A stretch of DNA of 64,000 nt from Streptomyces venezuelae (lineage in GTDB: Bacteria > Actinomycetota > Actinomycetes > Streptomycetales > Streptomycetaceae): assembly GCF_008642315.1 (NCBI RefSeq), contig NZ_CP029192.1:2542001-2606000 (forward strand), read 5' to 3'. Made by a program: the position numbers and the translations under genes. Position 1 is the stretch's first letter; each line of letters begins with the position of its first letter. Below, piece by piece: positions 29,369 through 36,881 of the stretch. The notes under the pieces are model-generated. The model did no database searches, was not told the origin of the DNA, and worked only from the letters and a program-made list of their open reading frames with translations.

Positions 29369-29917
29369 ATGACGAAGATCGACTCGGTGGAGGCGCTGGT
29401 CGGCGCGGTGCGCGCGGGCGAGAAGGTGACGTACCTGCGCTTCTGGGGCCACACCCCGCGGCGGGACGGCACGCTCGGCCCGAGCTGCCTGAGTCAGTGG
29501 TGGCCGTCGCCGTTCACGGTGGACGGCGTGGAGTACGCGACGGCGGAGCACTGGATGATGGCGGCCAAGGCCCGCCTCTTCGACGACGCGGACGCGGAGC
29601 GGGCGGCCCTCGCGGCCCGCACGGCTGCCGAGGCGAAGAAGGCGGGACGGCTCGTCCGGGGCTTCGACGACGCGATATGGGCACGCGAGCGCTTCGGCAT
29701 CGTGGTCGAGGGCAGCACGCACAAGTTCGCGTCGGACCCCGCGCTGCGGGACTTCCTCGTGGGCACGGGTGAGCGCGTCCTGGTCGAGGCGAGCCCCATG
29801 GACCGCGTCTGGGGCATCGGCCTGGCGGCCGACGACCCCCGCGCGGAGGACCCCGAGAAGTGGCGGGGGCCGAACTTGCTGGGATTCGCGCTGATGGAGG
29901 CGCGGGGCCGGATCTGA
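29369..29917 (+). CDS. NADAR-family protein (RibX/YbiA-like)
   Basis: The 182-residue protein contains the NADAR fold motifs. TYLRFWGHTP and SQWWPSPFTVDGVEYATAEHWM are near the N-terminus, followed by AKARLF, the C-terminal ASPMDRVWGIGL with NLLGFALMEAR. Characterised members hydrolyse the N-glycosidic bond of riboflavin-pathway intermediates (YbiA) or remove ADP-ribose from nucleobases. The gene stands alone, divergent from the polyamine operon and convergent with the MFS gene, without riboflavin or defence partners. The start at 29369 (MTKIDSVEAL) is preferred over 29339. Confidence 0.85.
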   Translation: MTKIDSVEALVGAVRAGEKVTYLRFWGHTPRRDGTLGPSCLSQWWPSPFTVDGVEYATAEHWMMAAKARLFDDADAERAALAARTAAEAKKAGRLVRGFDDAIWARERFGIVVEGSTHKFASDPALRDFLVGTGERVLVEASPMDRVWGIGLAADDPRAEDPEKWRGPNLLGFALMEARGRI

Positions 29918-29930
29918 GGGACGGGGCTGC

Positions 29931-31247
29931 TCATCTGGTGCGCGGGGCCACCACGGCGTCCTCCGCCACGGACTCGCCCGCCCCGGCCCCGTCGCCCTGC
30001 CGGTCAAGCCGCCTCCGTACGAGACGGCTCTGCGCCGCCACCGTCACGATCACCCCGGCGCCGAGGACCGGCCAGGCGAGCGGGCCCGCCGCGATCACCG
30101 CGGTGACCAGGAGCGGCCCGCCGCTGCGCTGGGCCGACGAGGACAGGCCGTGGACCCCGAGGTAGGCGCCCTGGGCGTCGCCGGGCGCGAGCGCGATCGA
30201 GAGCTCCCAGGACGCGACGGCGTGGAGTATCTCCGCGAAGGTCAGGGCGATGGCGGCGACCGTGAGGGCGGCGACGGCGAGCCCCGTGCCGCCGAGCGTG
30301 GAGGCGGTCAGGGCGGCGCAGCCGACGACGAAGCACGCCGCGAGGGGGACCAGGAGCGCGCGGGCCCGCTCCGGAGTGCTGCCGAACCGGGACAGCGGGA
30401 CCTGACAGCAGACGACCAGCACGCAGTTGAGCACCATGAGGAGCGGCGCGAGGCCGTGCGGGGCGTCCGTGGCGTGCACGATCCACAGCGGGATGCCGAC
30501 CTGGAGGACCGCGTCGTCGAGGAAGAGGGCCGCCTCGGTCACGGTGAAGAGCAGGTAGGAGCGGTCGCGCCACGGGTTGGAGGGCGGGGTGCCAGGGGCG
30601 GCTCTCGGTCCGCGTGCGGTCGTGGAGGCGGTGACCACGCGGGACGGCGACGGAGGTTCGGCGCAGCGCGGGGTGAGGGCCGCGGCGGCGAGGAAGCTGA
30701 CCACGTTGCCGAGGAGCAGCGCCTGGTAGGCGTGGGTGGTGCCGACGGCGAGGGCCAGCGCGCCGGCCAGACCGCCGATGGCCCAGCCCGCGTTGGAGAC
30801 GGTGCGCTGGACGGCCTGGTACCTGGTGCGGTCCGGGCCCGCGATGCGGGCGGCGTACAGCTTGGTGAGGACGTTGGCGCCGCGGTCGGCGAGGCTGTTG
30901 ACGGCGGAGTACAGCAGGAGCAGCGCGAAGTCGTCCGTCGTGAGCAGCGCCAACAGCGCGACTGCTTGCTGGAGTTGGGCGCCGATGAGGATGCGGGTGA
31001 CCGGGAAGCGGTCGGCGAGGTGACCCGCGAGCGGCGCGCCCGCGATGCCGACGGCGCCCGAGACCCCCAGGAGCACGCCGACCTCGGCGACGGAGAGCCC
31101 GGTGATCAGGGTGAAGTAGAGGGCGGCCGCCCCCATCCAGAGACCGGTACCCATCTTGTTGATCAGGGCGATCCAGAGCATGCGGCGGCCGTCGGCACCT
31201 CCCGGTATGCGTGCGTACAGCGCGGACCGCTTACGAGTGAGGCTCAC
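29931..31247 (-). CDS. MFS transporter
   Basis: This is a 438-residue integral membrane protein with about 12 hydrophobic helices and the loop 2-3 motif GHLADRFPVTRI of the major facilitator superfamily. A long basic linker in the middle (TPRCAEPPSPSRVVTAS...) separates the two halves. It looks like a drug-efflux type. It is divergent from the MocR regulator, whose operator lies between them, so that regulator probably controls it. The GTG at 31247 is preceded by a G-rich ribosome-binding site. The longer frame to 31313 runs through the operator. Confidence 0.85.
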   Translation of the reverse strand: MSLTRKRSALYARIPGGADGRRMLWIALINKMGTGLWMGAAALYFTLITGLSVAEVGVLLGVSGAVGIAGAPLAGHLADRFPVTRILIGAQLQQAVALLALLTTDDFALLLLYSAVNSLADRGANVLTKLYAARIAGPDRTRYQAVQRTVSNAGWAIGGLAGALALAVGTTHAYQALLLGNVVSFLAAAALTPRCAEPPSPSRVVTASTTARGPRAAPGTPPSNPWRDRSYLLFTVTEAALFLDDAVLQVGIPLWIVHATDAPHGLAPLLMVLNCVLVVCCQVPLSRFGSTPERARALLVPLAACFVVGCAALTASTLGGTGLAVAALTVAAIALTFAEILHAVASWELSIALAPGDAQGAYLGVHGLSSSAQRSGGPLLVTAVIAAGPLAWPVLGAGVIVTVAAQSRLVRRRLDRQGDGAGAGESVAEDAVVAPRTR

Positions 31248-31286
31248 CCATCCCCCTTGTCCGGCAGACGACTTGGCGACGTCGAC

Positions 31287-31324
31287 TTGACGCGAAATTT
31301 TGTACCGGTACATAATTGTTTACG
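31287..31324 (+). promoter_or_regulatory. Leaderless promoter and palindromic operator of the MocR gene
   Basis: TTGACG (31287-31292), an 18-base spacer and CATAAT (31311-31316) form a sigma-70-type promoter. The expected start site is within a base or two of the GTG codon at 31324, so the mRNA is probably leaderless. A perfect 12-bp palindrome TGTACCGGTACA (31301-31312) sits on the -10 box and is a likely autoregulatory operator that also faces the divergent MFS gene. Confidence 0.65.
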
Positions 31325-32643
31325 TGGCAGCACAATATGTGATCAGTGGCTCGACCGCCAAGGGAATCACCGCATCGGTCGAACAGGCCGTGGCCGACGG
31401 CGGCTTGGCGCCGGGCGCCGCGCTGCCTCCGGTGCGCAGGCTCGCCGACGAACTGGGAGTCAGCGCGGGCACGGTGGCGACGGCCTACAAGGAACTGCGG
31501 CAGCGCGGCATCGTCGTGACGCGCGGCCGGGGCGGAACGGTCGTGGCGCAGGCCCCCGCTGTCGGGACCCGCAGGCCGCCGAAGGCGCCGCCGGGGGTGC
31601 GCGACCTGGCGGGCGGGCATCCGGATCCGGAACTGCTGCCGGTCCTGCTGCCGCCCGCCAGGGTGGAGCCGGTGAACGGCTCGCACCGCGGGTCGCCGCG
31701 CCTCGCCGGCCTTGAGGAACGGACCCGGGAGTGGTTCGCGCGGGACGGAGTCCCCGACTCCGGCGTGACCTTCGCGCACGGCGCGCTCGACTGCATGGCC
31801 CGGCTGCTCTCGGTGGAGCTGAAACCCGGCGACACGGTGGCCGTGGAGGACCCCGGCTTCCACCATCTCCTGGACCTCGTACCGGCGTTGGGGCTGCGCA
31901 TGGTGCCGGTGGCCGTCGACGACGAGGGCATCAGGCCGGAGGCGCTGCGCGGGGCGCTGCGGGCGGGCGCGCGGGCGCTGGTGTGCAGTCCCCGGGGGCA
32001 GAACCCGGTGGGCGGCCACTTCACCGCCGAGCGGCGGGACGCGCTGCTCGACGCCCTCGCGGGGCATCCGGACGTGCTCGTGGTGGAGGACGACCACAAC
32101 GCGGAGATCGCGGGGGCGGCCCCGTACTCACTGGCCACGGGCGGGCTCCCGCGCTGGGCGCAGGTGCGGACCGTCTCCAAGCACCTGAGCGTCGACCTGC
32201 GGTGGGCGGCCCTCGCGTGCGACCCCACCACGCTGGCCAGGCACGAGGGGCGGATGCTGCTCACCTCGGGGTGGGTCAGCCACGTACTGCAGGAGACGGT
32301 CGAGCGGACGATGGCCGACCCGGCGGCCCGTGAGGTGGTGCACCGGGCCGAGCGTGTCTACGGCGAGCGGCGCGAGGCGCTGATCCGCGAGCTCGCGGGG
32401 CACGGGATCGCGGCGCGGGGGGCGAGCGGGATGAACGTGTGGGTGCCCGTGCGGGACGAGTCCGCGGTGGTCAACGGGTTGCGGTCGCGCGGGTGGTGGG
32501 TGGCCGCGGGGGCGCGGTTCCGCATCGCCGCGCCCACCGCCGTGCGCATCACCACGTCCGCGCTCGGGGCGGCGGACGCCGGGCGTCTCGCCGCGGACTT
32601 CGCCGCGGTGCTCGGCGAGTCGGAGGCTACGTACGGGGGGTGA
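31324..32643 (+). CDS. MocR/PdxR-type GntR regulator with aminotransferase domain
   Basis: The 439-residue protein fuses an N-terminal GntR winged helix (about residues 10-75: LPPVRRLADELGVSAGTVATAYKEL) to a class I aminotransferase-like domain. That domain carries EDPGFHHLLDLV, SPRGQNPVGG, VEDDHNAEI and the PLP-lysine segment TVSKHLSVDLRW. Members sense PLP or an amino compound. The start is taken as GTG 31324. An upstream in-frame ATG at 31300 would be transcribed only from a different promoter. The 3' end overlaps the convergent DUF4190 gene by 17 bases. Confidence 0.9.
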   Translation: MAAQYVISGSTAKGITASVEQAVADGGLAPGAALPPVRRLADELGVSAGTVATAYKELRQRGIVVTRGRGGTVVAQAPAVGTRRPPKAPPGVRDLAGGHPDPELLPVLLPPARVEPVNGSHRGSPRLAGLEERTREWFARDGVPDSGVTFAHGALDCMARLLSVELKPGDTVAVEDPGFHHLLDLVPALGLRMVPVAVDDEGIRPEALRGALRAGARALVCSPRGQNPVGGHFTAERRDALLDALAGHPDVLVVEDDHNAEIAGAAPYSLATGGLPRWAQVRTVSKHLSVDLRWAALACDPTTLARHEGRMLLTSGWVSHVLQETVERTMADPAAREVVHRAERVYGERREALIRELAGHGIAARGASGMNVWVPVRDESAVVNGLRSRGWWVAAGARFRIAAPTAVRITTSALGAADAGRLAADFAAVLGESEATYGG

Positions 32644-33457
32644 TTCCGACGGTTCCGGTGGCCGAACCGGCCGAATAGCCCGAGTCGTCCCGATCGTTCC
32701 GCGTGGACCCCGCGCCGGAGTCCTCGTCCGGCACCACGATGAGGATCACCAGCAGCGCCACGCCCAGGACGATGCCCGCGGCTCCGCAGATGATCCCGGC
32801 GAGGGCCTGCCCGCCGTTGGTCGCCTCGCCCCGCCGCGCCTTGCCGCGTCCCACCGCGCCGAAGATCACCGCGAGGATGCCGAGGACGATCGCCAGCGGC
32901 CACAGGCAGAAACCGACGGCGGCGACGATCCCGAGGACGAGTGCGCTCACGCCCATGCCGTTCGCGGGGGTCATGGGCATGGCGGGCCAGCCGTACCCGG
33001 GATAGCCCTGGAAGCCCTGATATCCCTGGCCTTGATACCCCTGGCCCTGGTATCCCGGCCCCTGATAGCCCTGGCCCGGGTACCCGTAGGGCATCTGCCC
33101 CGGTGGCCCGTACGGCATCTGCCCGGGCCCGTCCGGCGAGACGGGCGGCGGCGGCACGGGCTCGCCGGGCGCCGCGAAGGGGTTGCCCATGCCGGGCGGC
33201 ACACCCGGCGGAACACCGGGCTGCCCACCGGCCATCGGAGGCGCGGGCGGCTGCGGCACGGCCCCCGGCATCGACGTCACCGTCCACTGGTCATGCACCG
33301 AAGGCGGCGGCCCGAGCGGAGCTCCGGGCGCACTCCGCGCGTCCTTCGCCGACCCGTCCTCCGCGGGCGGCGCCCAGGGATCGCGTTCCTCCGGCGCCCC
33401 CGCGCCATCCGCGCCACCCACCCCGGGCACGGAGTCGTCCTCGGACTTCGCGGACAT
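32627..33457 (-). CDS. DUF4190 membrane protein with Gly/Gln/Tyr-rich repeats
   Basis: The 276-residue protein has a low-complexity N-terminal half. Near residues 127-150 a YQGQG/YQGPG-type pentapeptide repeats about five times, and MPYGPPGQ/MPYGYPGQ repeats lie just before it. Two hydrophobic segments follow (GMGVSALVLGIVAAVGFCLWPLAIVLGILAVIF and GIICGAAGIVLGVALLVILIVV). A short acidic tail ends the protein. DUF4190 proteins are common in actinobacteria and have no established role. The start has GAGGTGA upstream. Convergent overlap with the MocR gene is 17 bases. Confidence 0.85.
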   Translation of the reverse strand: MSAKSEDDSVPGVGGADGAGAPEERDPWAPPAEDGSAKDARSAPGAPLGPPPSVHDQWTVTSMPGAVPQPPAPPMAGGQPGVPPGVPPGMGNPFAAPGEPVPPPPVSPDGPGQMPYGPPGQMPYGYPGQGYQGPGYQGQGYQGQGYQGFQGYPGYGWPAMPMTPANGMGVSALVLGIVAAVGFCLWPLAIVLGILAVIFGAVGRGKARRGEATNGGQALAGIICGAAGIVLGVALLVILIVVPDEDSGAGSTRNDRDDSGYSAGSATGTVGITPRT

Positions 33458-33581
33458 GACGGGTCACCTCTTTCGTACGTTCCGTCATGCTACGGCCCCC
33501 GCTTTACCCGCGCCGACCGCCGCCTACGATGATCCCCGACCCATCGATCAGCCGATCAAACCCGTTCCTGGGGAGGAAACC

Positions 33582-34643
33582 GTGACCGAGCAGCAGAACG
33601 CAGCCGCGCCCGCCAGAGACCCGCACGCCTTCATCGCAGGACTGCCCAAGGCGGAACTGCACGTGCACCACGTCGGCTCGGCCTCCCCCCGGATCGTCTC
33701 CGAGCTGGCCGCCCGGCACCCCGACTCCTCGGTGCCGACCGACCCCGAGGCGCTCGCCGACTACTTCACGTTCACGGACTTCGCGCACTTCATCAAGGTC
33801 TACCTGTCCGTCGTGGACCTGATCCGCACCCCCGAGGACGTGCGCCTCCTCACTTACGAGGTGGCCCGCGACATGGCGCGGCAGAACGTCCGCTACGCCG
33901 AGCTGACCATCACCCCGTTCTCCTCCGTGCGCCGCGGCATCGACGACCGCGCGTTCATGGCGGCCATCGAGGACGCCCGCAAGGCCGCGGAGGCCGAGTT
34001 CGGCACCGTGCTGCGCTGGTGCTTCGACATCCCCGGCGAGGCCGGGCTCGAGTCGGCCGAAGAGACGTTGCGGCTCGCCGTCACCGACGGCCTGCGCCCC
34101 GAGGGCCTGGTCTCCTTCGGGCTCGGCGGGCCCGAGATCGGCGTGCCGCGCCCGCAGTTCAAGCCGTACTTCGACCGGGCGATCGCGGCGGGCCTGCACT
34201 CGGTCCCGCACGCCGGCGAGACGACGGGCCCCGAGACCGTCTGGGACGCCCTGATCCACCTGGGCGCCGAGCGCATCGGCCACGGCACGACCTCCGCACA
34301 GGACCCGGGGCTCCTCGCCCACCTGGCCGAGCACGGCATCCCGCTGGAGGTCTGCCCGACCTCGAACATCGCGACCCGCGCGGTCAGCACCCTCGACGAG
34401 CACCCGATCAAGCAGTTCGTCGAGGCCGGGGTGACGGTCACGATCAACTCCGACGACCCGCCCATGTTCGGCACGGACCTGAACAACGAGTACGCCGTCG
34501 CGGCCCGTCTCCTCGGCCTCGACGAGCGCGGTATCGCGGCCCTCGCGAAGAACGCCGTCGAGGCGTCCTTCCTCGATCCGGCGGGCAAGGCGCGGATCGC
34601 CGCCGAGATCGACACGTACACGGACACGTGGCTCGCGCCGTAA
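33582..34643 (+). CDS. Adenosine deaminase family; probable aminodeoxyfutalosine deaminase
   Basis: The 353-residue cytosolic metalloenzyme has ELHVHHVGSASP (metal-binding H-x-H), VPHAGETTGPE with the catalytic Glu region, RIGHGT and NSDDPPMFGT. The HVHHVGS variant differs from the HxHLDG of true adenosine deaminases. The syntenic S. avermitilis protein was, to my recollection, shown to deaminate 6-aminodeoxyfutalosine in the futalosine route to menaquinone, so that role is the better guess. The GTG at 33582 follows GGGGAGG closely. Adenosine remains an alternative substrate. Confidence 0.85.
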   Translation: MTEQQNAAAPARDPHAFIAGLPKAELHVHHVGSASPRIVSELAARHPDSSVPTDPEALADYFTFTDFAHFIKVYLSVVDLIRTPEDVRLLTYEVARDMARQNVRYAELTITPFSSVRRGIDDRAFMAAIEDARKAAEAEFGTVLRWCFDIPGEAGLESAEETLRLAVTDGLRPEGLVSFGLGGPEIGVPRPQFKPYFDRAIAAGLHSVPHAGETTGPETVWDALIHLGAERIGHGTTSAQDPGLLAHLAEHGIPLEVCPTSNIATRAVSTLDEHPIKQFVEAGVTVTINSDDPPMFGTDLNNEYAVAARLLGLDERGIAALAKNAVEASFLDPAGKARIAAEIDTYTDTWLAP

Positions 34644-34682
34644 TTCACGCACCTGTCCGCATCCCGTGACCACAATGGGCCC

Positions 34683-35357
34683 ATGCGCACCGTGACTGCT
34701 GTGGCCCACCGAGGCGATCCCTACCGCGTCCGCGAGAACACCCTCCCGTCCCTGCGCTCCGCGTTCGACCGGGGCGCGGACGCGGTGGAGATCGACGTCC
34801 GCCTGAGCGGCGACGGCGTACCCGTCCTGCTGCACGACCCGACCCTCAAGCGCCTGTGGGGGTACGAGCGACCGCTCGCCGCCCTGTCGTCGGCGGAGGT
34901 CGAGGGCCTCACCGAGGGTGGCATCCCGACCCTCGCGGCGGCCCTCGCGGCCACCGAGGGGCACCGGCTCATGATCGACCTGCCGGGGGCGACGTACGAC
35001 GCCGTGCGCACGGTCATCGGGGTCGTCGCCGAGTGCGGGGCGACGGAGCGGGTGTACTACTGCGCGGGCGGGCGGACGATGCTCGCCGTGCGCGAGGCGG
35101 ACCCGGCCGCGGAGATCGCGCTGACCTGGACGACCACCGCCCCGCCCCGCCCCGTCCTGCTGGACGCGGTGAAGCCGCGCTGGCTCAACCTCCGCTTCCC
35201 GCTGGTCGACCGCGAACTGACCCTCCACGTGCACCGGCAGGGCCTGCTCGTCTCCGCCTGGACCCCGGACACGCGCCGCTCGATGCGGCGCCTGATCGAC
35301 ACGGGCGTCGACGCGATCACCACGAACCGCATCGACGTCCTGCACGGTCTTCGCTGA
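34683..35357 (+). CDS. Glycerophosphodiester phosphodiesterase
   Basis: This 224-residue GDPD-family TIM barrel has HRGDPYRVRENTLPSL (catalytic HRG and metal-binding E-N-T), EIDVRLSGDGVPVLLHDPTL (E-x-D and the general acid His) and TGVDAITTNRID at the C-terminus. It cleaves glycerophosphodiesters to glycerol-3-phosphate and an alcohol. There is no signal peptide, so it is probably cytosolic. It follows the deaminase gene by 39 bases on the same strand and may share its transcript. Confidence 0.9.
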   Translation: MRTVTAVAHRGDPYRVRENTLPSLRSAFDRGADAVEIDVRLSGDGVPVLLHDPTLKRLWGYERPLAALSSAEVEGLTEGGIPTLAAALAATEGHRLMIDLPGATYDAVRTVIGVVAECGATERVYYCAGGRTMLAVREADPAAEIALTWTTTAPPRPVLLDAVKPRWLNLRFPLVDRELTLHVHRQGLLVSAWTPDTRRSMRRLIDTGVDAITTNRIDVLHGLR

Positions 35358-35395
35358 TCTCACGACAACCCCTGGGGGCCGCTGACGCAGCGCGT

Positions 35396-35576
35396 CATCA
35401 GGGCCGCACCAAGGGCATGCGGCTCGCGGACCTCGGGCAGCGCGGGTTCGCGTTCACCGCGGCGGGCCACGCGGCCCGGCTCAACGGCGCCCTGACGTTC
35501 GTCACGTGGCCCGCCGAGGACATCCGGGAGGCGGTGCACAACCACCGCCGCGGACGCCGCCGCTCCGGCCAGCCTG
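35396..35576 (+). pseudogene. Short coding-like fragment, possible gene remnant
   Basis: Between the GDPD stop and the convergent potD-like gene is a frame reading GRTKGMRLADLGQRGFAFT, then HAARLNGALTFVTWP and EDIREAVHNHRRGRR. From 35417 to about 35560 almost every third base is G or C. The pattern then breaks into CCT GCT ACA where the opposite gene begins. There is no clear ribosome-binding site. I do not recognise the family. It may be the tail of a decayed gene or a small novel protein. Confidence 0.35.
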
Positions 35577-36761
35577 CTACAACCCCGCCAACGCGTTCCA
35601 CCGCTTCGCGAACTCCGTGCGCTCCTTCGACGTGATGTCCCGCGCGATGACGAGCCGCTTGCGCATCGCGTCGTCGGGGAAGATCAGCGGGTCCTCGGCG
35701 AGGGCGGCGCGTTCCTTGTCCTTGGAGGAGGCGAGGACGTCGCGGGCGGCGGGGACGGGGCAGACGTAGTTGACCCAGGCGGCGAGCTCCGCGGCGACCT
35801 CGGGGTCGTAGTAGTGGTCGATGAGCCGCTCGGCGTTCTGCTTGTGGCGGGCCAGGTTGGGCACCATCAGGGACTCCGCCCACAGCTCCGCGCCCTCCTC
35901 GGGGACGACGAACTCGATGTCCGGGTCGTCCGCCTGGAGCTGGATGACGTCGCCGCTGTAGGCCTGGCAGGCGAGGACGTCGCCGCTGGAGAGGTCCTTG
36001 ATGTAGTCGTTGCCGGTGAAGCGGCGGATGTGATGGCTGTTCACCATCTTCTCGACCTTGTCGCACATCCGGTGGAAGTCGTCCGCCGTCCACTTCCTGA
36101 TGTCGACGCCGTCGCCCTGGAGGAGCAGCGCGAACGCCTCGTCGAGGCCGGAGAGGAGGGTGACGCGGCCCTTGAGGTCATCGGCCCACAGGTCGGAGAC
36201 CTGCTTGAGCTCGCGGCCGACCTTGCGCTTGTTGTAAGCGATGCCGGTGATGCCCGACTGCCACGGGACGGTGTACTTGCGCCCCGGATCGAAGTGCGGC
36301 GACCGCAGGAGCGGGTCCAGGTACTTGGTCACGTTGGGCTGGCGGGCACGGTCCATCTCCTGGACCCAGCCGAGCCGGACGAAGCGGGCGCACATCCAGT
36401 CGCTGATGACGATGAGGTCGCGGCCGGTCTCCTGGTGGTTCATCAAAGACGGGCTGATCTTGCCGAAGAACTCGTCGTTGTCGTTGATCTCCTCCGTGTA
36501 GCGGACGTCGATCCCGGTCCGCTTCTCGAAGGCGTCCAGCGAGGGCCGCTTCGTCTTGTCGTTGTCGTCGGTGTCGATGTACAGCGGCCAGTTGGCGAAG
36601 GCCAGCGTCCTGTCCCTGCGCGAGTCGTCGCTCGCCGCCCGCTCCCCCGGCTCGATGTACGCGGCGGGCACCCCGCATCCGGCGAGCGCGCCGACGGCCG
36701 CACCGCCGCCCAGGACGCGGAGCAGGGAACGGCGGGACACGGAGGAGGTCATGGAGGTCAT
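35577..36761 (-). CDS. Second polyamine-binding lipoprotein (PotD-like), Tat-exported
   Basis: The 394-residue substrate-binding protein is paralogous to the one at 26339-27589. It has a twin-arginine signal (SRRSLLRVLGGG) and lipobox LAGCG. The mature part has FANWPLYIDTDD, YTEEINDNDEFFGKI, WQSGITGIAYN, RRFTGNDYIKDL and CQAYSGDVIQLQAD. It has no permease or ATPase genes next to it, so it may feed the PotABC system 9 kb away with a different polyamine preference. ATG 36761 is used; 36752 is possible. Confidence 0.88.
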   Translation of the reverse strand: MTSMTSSVSRRSLLRVLGGGAAVGALAGCGVPAAYIEPGERAASDDSRRDRTLAFANWPLYIDTDDNDKTKRPSLDAFEKRTGIDVRYTEEINDNDEFFGKISPSLMNHQETGRDLIVISDWMCARFVRLGWVQEMDRARQPNVTKYLDPLLRSPHFDPGRKYTVPWQSGITGIAYNKRKVGRELKQVSDLWADDLKGRVTLLSGLDEAFALLLQGDGVDIRKWTADDFHRMCDKVEKMVNSHHIRRFTGNDYIKDLSSGDVLACQAYSGDVIQLQADDPDIEFVVPEEGAELWAESLMVPNLARHKQNAERLIDHYYDPEVAAELAAWVNYVCPVPAARDVLASSKDKERAALAEDPLIFPDDAMRKRLVIARDITSKERTEFAKRWNALAGL

Positions 36762-36881
36762 GGGGTTCGCTCGCACCCCGGCAGCATGCGCCCTCGTCCG
36801 TCGGCGCGGCAATGGACGCAGCGTCGAGCCCCGCCGCGAGGAGCCGACACCTTGTCGATCACCCCGGGCGTACGCACTCAC

